Below are positions 62,624 through 64,000 of a DNA stretch of 64,000 nt, one piece after another. Position numbers and translations under genes: made by a program. Positions within the stretch are counted from its first letter, which is position 1, and every line of letters begins with the position of its first letter. Under the pieces are notes generated by a model. The model was given only the letters and a program-made list of their open reading frames with translations. It was not told the origin of the DNA and ran no database searches. Origin of the DNA: Leptospira_A soteropolitanensis (GTDB taxonomy: Bacteria; Spirochaetota; Leptospiria; Leptospirales; Leptospiraceae); NCBI RefSeq assembly GCF_026151335.1, contig NZ_JAMQPP010000009.1. One strand, written 5' to 3'.

Positions 62624-63874
62624 ATTTCTTCCAAAGAAGCCAAGCAAGCCTATACACCTGCCCACACCCGCGAGTCCGAGTATAAAAATATTTGGAAGAA
62701 TCATTATGAGACATTTATTACAAGTTATGTGGACAAATTCGAATCTAAATTCGGAAAAATTCCAATCTGGAAGCTTCGAGAGGTGGAAAAACTTCTTACC
62801 TGTGGTAAATTCAATAGAGGTTTTGTATGGAACGAATGCAAAGATTGTAAAATTGTTTTAGCAGTTCCTTTTTCGTGTAAGAGTCGGCTATGTTTGTCTT
62901 GTTATCGAAAAAAGCTCTTTGGTTGGTCGATTCACCTTTCCAGAATCTTAAATCCTGAACTTCCACATTATCATATCGTCTTCACATTGCCAGGTAGACT
63001 GAATGAACTTCTATTTCAAAGACTTGTCAATCCACGATTTCTCAATGGCCTTGCGGCAAAGGTTTATACAAAAAGATTACGAACCATTAGCCTGACAGAC
63101 AAACGTTTTAAACCGGGTATCCTTAGCACACTTCACGAAGCCGGAAATCATTTAAATTTCAATCCGCATGTCCATGCGATTGCAACGAGAGATCTTTTAA
63201 ATACAACCTCTAACGGAATCAAACAAATCGATTTTATGCCTTACAAAACCGTGCGATTCGACTGGCAAAGGAATGTTTGCAAATACTTACTTCGAAAGAA
63301 ATATATAAATAAAGACGAATATACTTTTTTCACGAAAAGTTATCCAAAAGGTTTCCATGTTTACTTTGAAAAAATTAACGTTCGAGAATCTGATTCCATA
63401 TATCGTATCGCCCAATACATTGCCTTTGGACTTTTTCATAATAGCCAAATTCAAAAAGTAGATCAAAATAAACAAACGTTAACATTCCGTTACAAAAGCA
63501 ATGTCGAATCCATCACCAAAGAAAAGTTGTATCAAAGTTTAACGATGCCGATTGATGAATTTCTTGCCCGTATGCTTTTTTTTCTTCCCAACAAACATGA
63601 GAAGTCTGTTCGCTATTATGGAATTTATGTAAGACCTGCAAAGAGGTTAAAGTTAGAATCTCAGGCCAAGAAATCTACTTGGTCAGAAGCCATTAAATCA
63701 TCGTTTGATGTTAGAGATCCGCTAGCTTGTCCCATTTGTAAAAACGCAATGGAATCGAAGGTGATCTACTCTTATCACGCATCTAACAAAGAGAAGGAGC
63801 TGAAGAAAAATTACACATTGATAGATGGATACTTTTACCAAAAGCCATCGCGAGACCCACCAAAAGCTTTATAG
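62624..63874 (+). CDS. IS91-family (Y2, HUH-type) transposase, atypical start
   Basis: The conventional frame starts at GTG 62729 (381 residues), but protein-like sequence continues upstream in frame (KEAKQAYTPAHTRESEYK, NIWKNHYETFITSY), as in IS91 transposases that open with YxPRxPE..., back to about codon ATT at 62624 (reads ISSKEAK). No ATG, GTG or TTG lies between. The zinc-ribbon region has CKDCK and CKSRLCLSCYRKK. The HUH motif is NFNPHVHAI, and candidate catalytic Tyr residues occur in YLLRKKYINKDEY. A C-terminal zinc-like CPICKNAM follows. This is a rolling-circle replicating transposase. The start may have been lost by ATG to ATT change. Confidence 0.8.
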   Translation: MSSKEAKQAYTPAHTRESEYKNIWKNHYETFITSYVDKFESKFGKIPIWKLREVEKLLTCGKFNRGFVWNECKDCKIVLAVPFSCKSRLCLSCYRKKLFGWSIHLSRILNPELPHYHIVFTLPGRLNELLFQRLVNPRFLNGLAAKVYTKRLRTISLTDKRFKPGILSTLHEAGNHLNFNPHVHAIATRDLLNTTSNGIKQIDFMPYKTVRFDWQRNVCKYLLRKKYINKDEYTFFTKSYPKGFHVYFEKINVRESDSIYRIAQYIAFGLFHNSQIQKVDQNKQTLTFRYKSNVESITKEKLYQSLTMPIDEFLARMLFFLPNKHEKSVRYYGIYVRPAKRLKLESQAKKSTWSEAIKSSFDVRDPLACPICKNAMESKVIYSYHASNKEKELKKNYTLIDGYFYQKPSRDPPKAL

Positions 63875-64000
63875 CGGAATCTAGTTTTCCGATCTCTTCA
63901 CTCTATTGTTTCCACTGTCAAAAAAATGCCAATTCTAATGGTGAGGCCTCATTATGTCTCATCTAAAATTATGTCTCATTTTTGCGAAATTTTCGCAAAA
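63875..64000. repeat. Direct and inverted repeats at window edge, possible IS end
   Basis: ATTATGTCTCAT occurs at 63951-63962 and again at 63968-63979. It is followed by a perfect palindrome TTTTGCGAAA (63980-63989) / TTTCGCAAAA (63991-64000) with one base between. The rest of this segment after the transposase is AT-rich and non-coding. Either the 3' (ter) end of the IS91 element or the multi-repeat end of a second element begins here; the window stops too early to decide. Confidence 0.55.

Noticed and set aside
62416..62643. Possible 75-residue minus-strand gene between mreB and the transposase
   Set aside because: The frame crosses the mreB terminator and a palindrome, has low-complexity composition and overlaps the true N-terminal coding region of the transposase.

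Overview
The window looks like a chromosomal segment of a Leptospira species, perhaps one of the saprophytic clade. This is inferred from gene content. Coding is moderately AT-rich and genes are dense on both strands. Many lipoproteins have spirochaete-style lipoboxes ending in ISC, IHC, IQC or GFC. There are SpoIIE-type phosphatases with TPR tails, a FYDLN-type protein, poly-gamma-glutamate genes, an unusually decorated chemotaxis receptor, and a 30-residue basic COX24-like protein. No rRNA and no CRISPR array were seen.

Layout. 1-7.5 kb (minus): an apparent operon of a Gld-like ABC transporter (ATPase, permease, GldG-like and DUF4340-like subunits), a YIP1-like membrane protein, the murein-recycling ligase mpl and the truncated pheS. 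7.5-9.4 kb: a histidine kinase and response regulator pair. 9.4-14.1 kb: an adenosine-kinase-like PfkB enzyme, then a TonB-dependent receptor overlapping a beta-propeller lipoprotein gene whose 5' end carries six 57-bp tandem repeats. 14.2-20.7 kb: gpmI, a tandem-domain serine hydrolase lipoprotein, a STAS protein and a SpoIIE phosphatase. 20.7-24.3 kb: pgsB-pgsC-pgsW and two small membrane or lipoprotein genes. 24.3-29.7 kb: a TPR protein, a nucleotidyltransferase and a hybrid kinase. 29.7-36.8 kb (minus): ABM-fold protein, an MCP split by an in-frame TAG, phoU, cheW, a membrane protein, the 30-aa basic protein, manC, hfq, miaA and the FYDLN protein. 36.9-42.3 kb: pdxJ, a TPR lipoprotein, an S41 protease and nadB.

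42.25-46.2 kb is the clearest accessory region. It holds a small membrane protein, a tyrosine recombinase with an unusual N-terminal domain, a DUF1801 protein, a DUF805 protein and a frameshifted DJ-1/PfpI pseudogene, separated by strongly palindromic intergenic elements and bordered by tRNA-His, tRNA-Arg and tRNA-Pro. 46.5-62.3 kb is core again: TPR protein, surE, a YIP1-like protein, sppA, an amino-acid permease, a CPA1 antiporter, bcp-type peroxiredoxin, leucyl aminopeptidase, an MFS exporter, a 7TMR-DISM/SpoIIE/TPR phosphatase, Ppx/GppA and mreB. The right end (62.3-64 kb) has a palindromic repeat, a strong terminator, an IS91-type transposase gene that seems to lack a normal start codon, and a second repeat structure running off the edge.

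The observations I rate highest are the 57-bp repeat array inside the signal region of the propeller lipoprotein, the amber-split chemotaxis receptor, and the recombinase island with its structured repeats.
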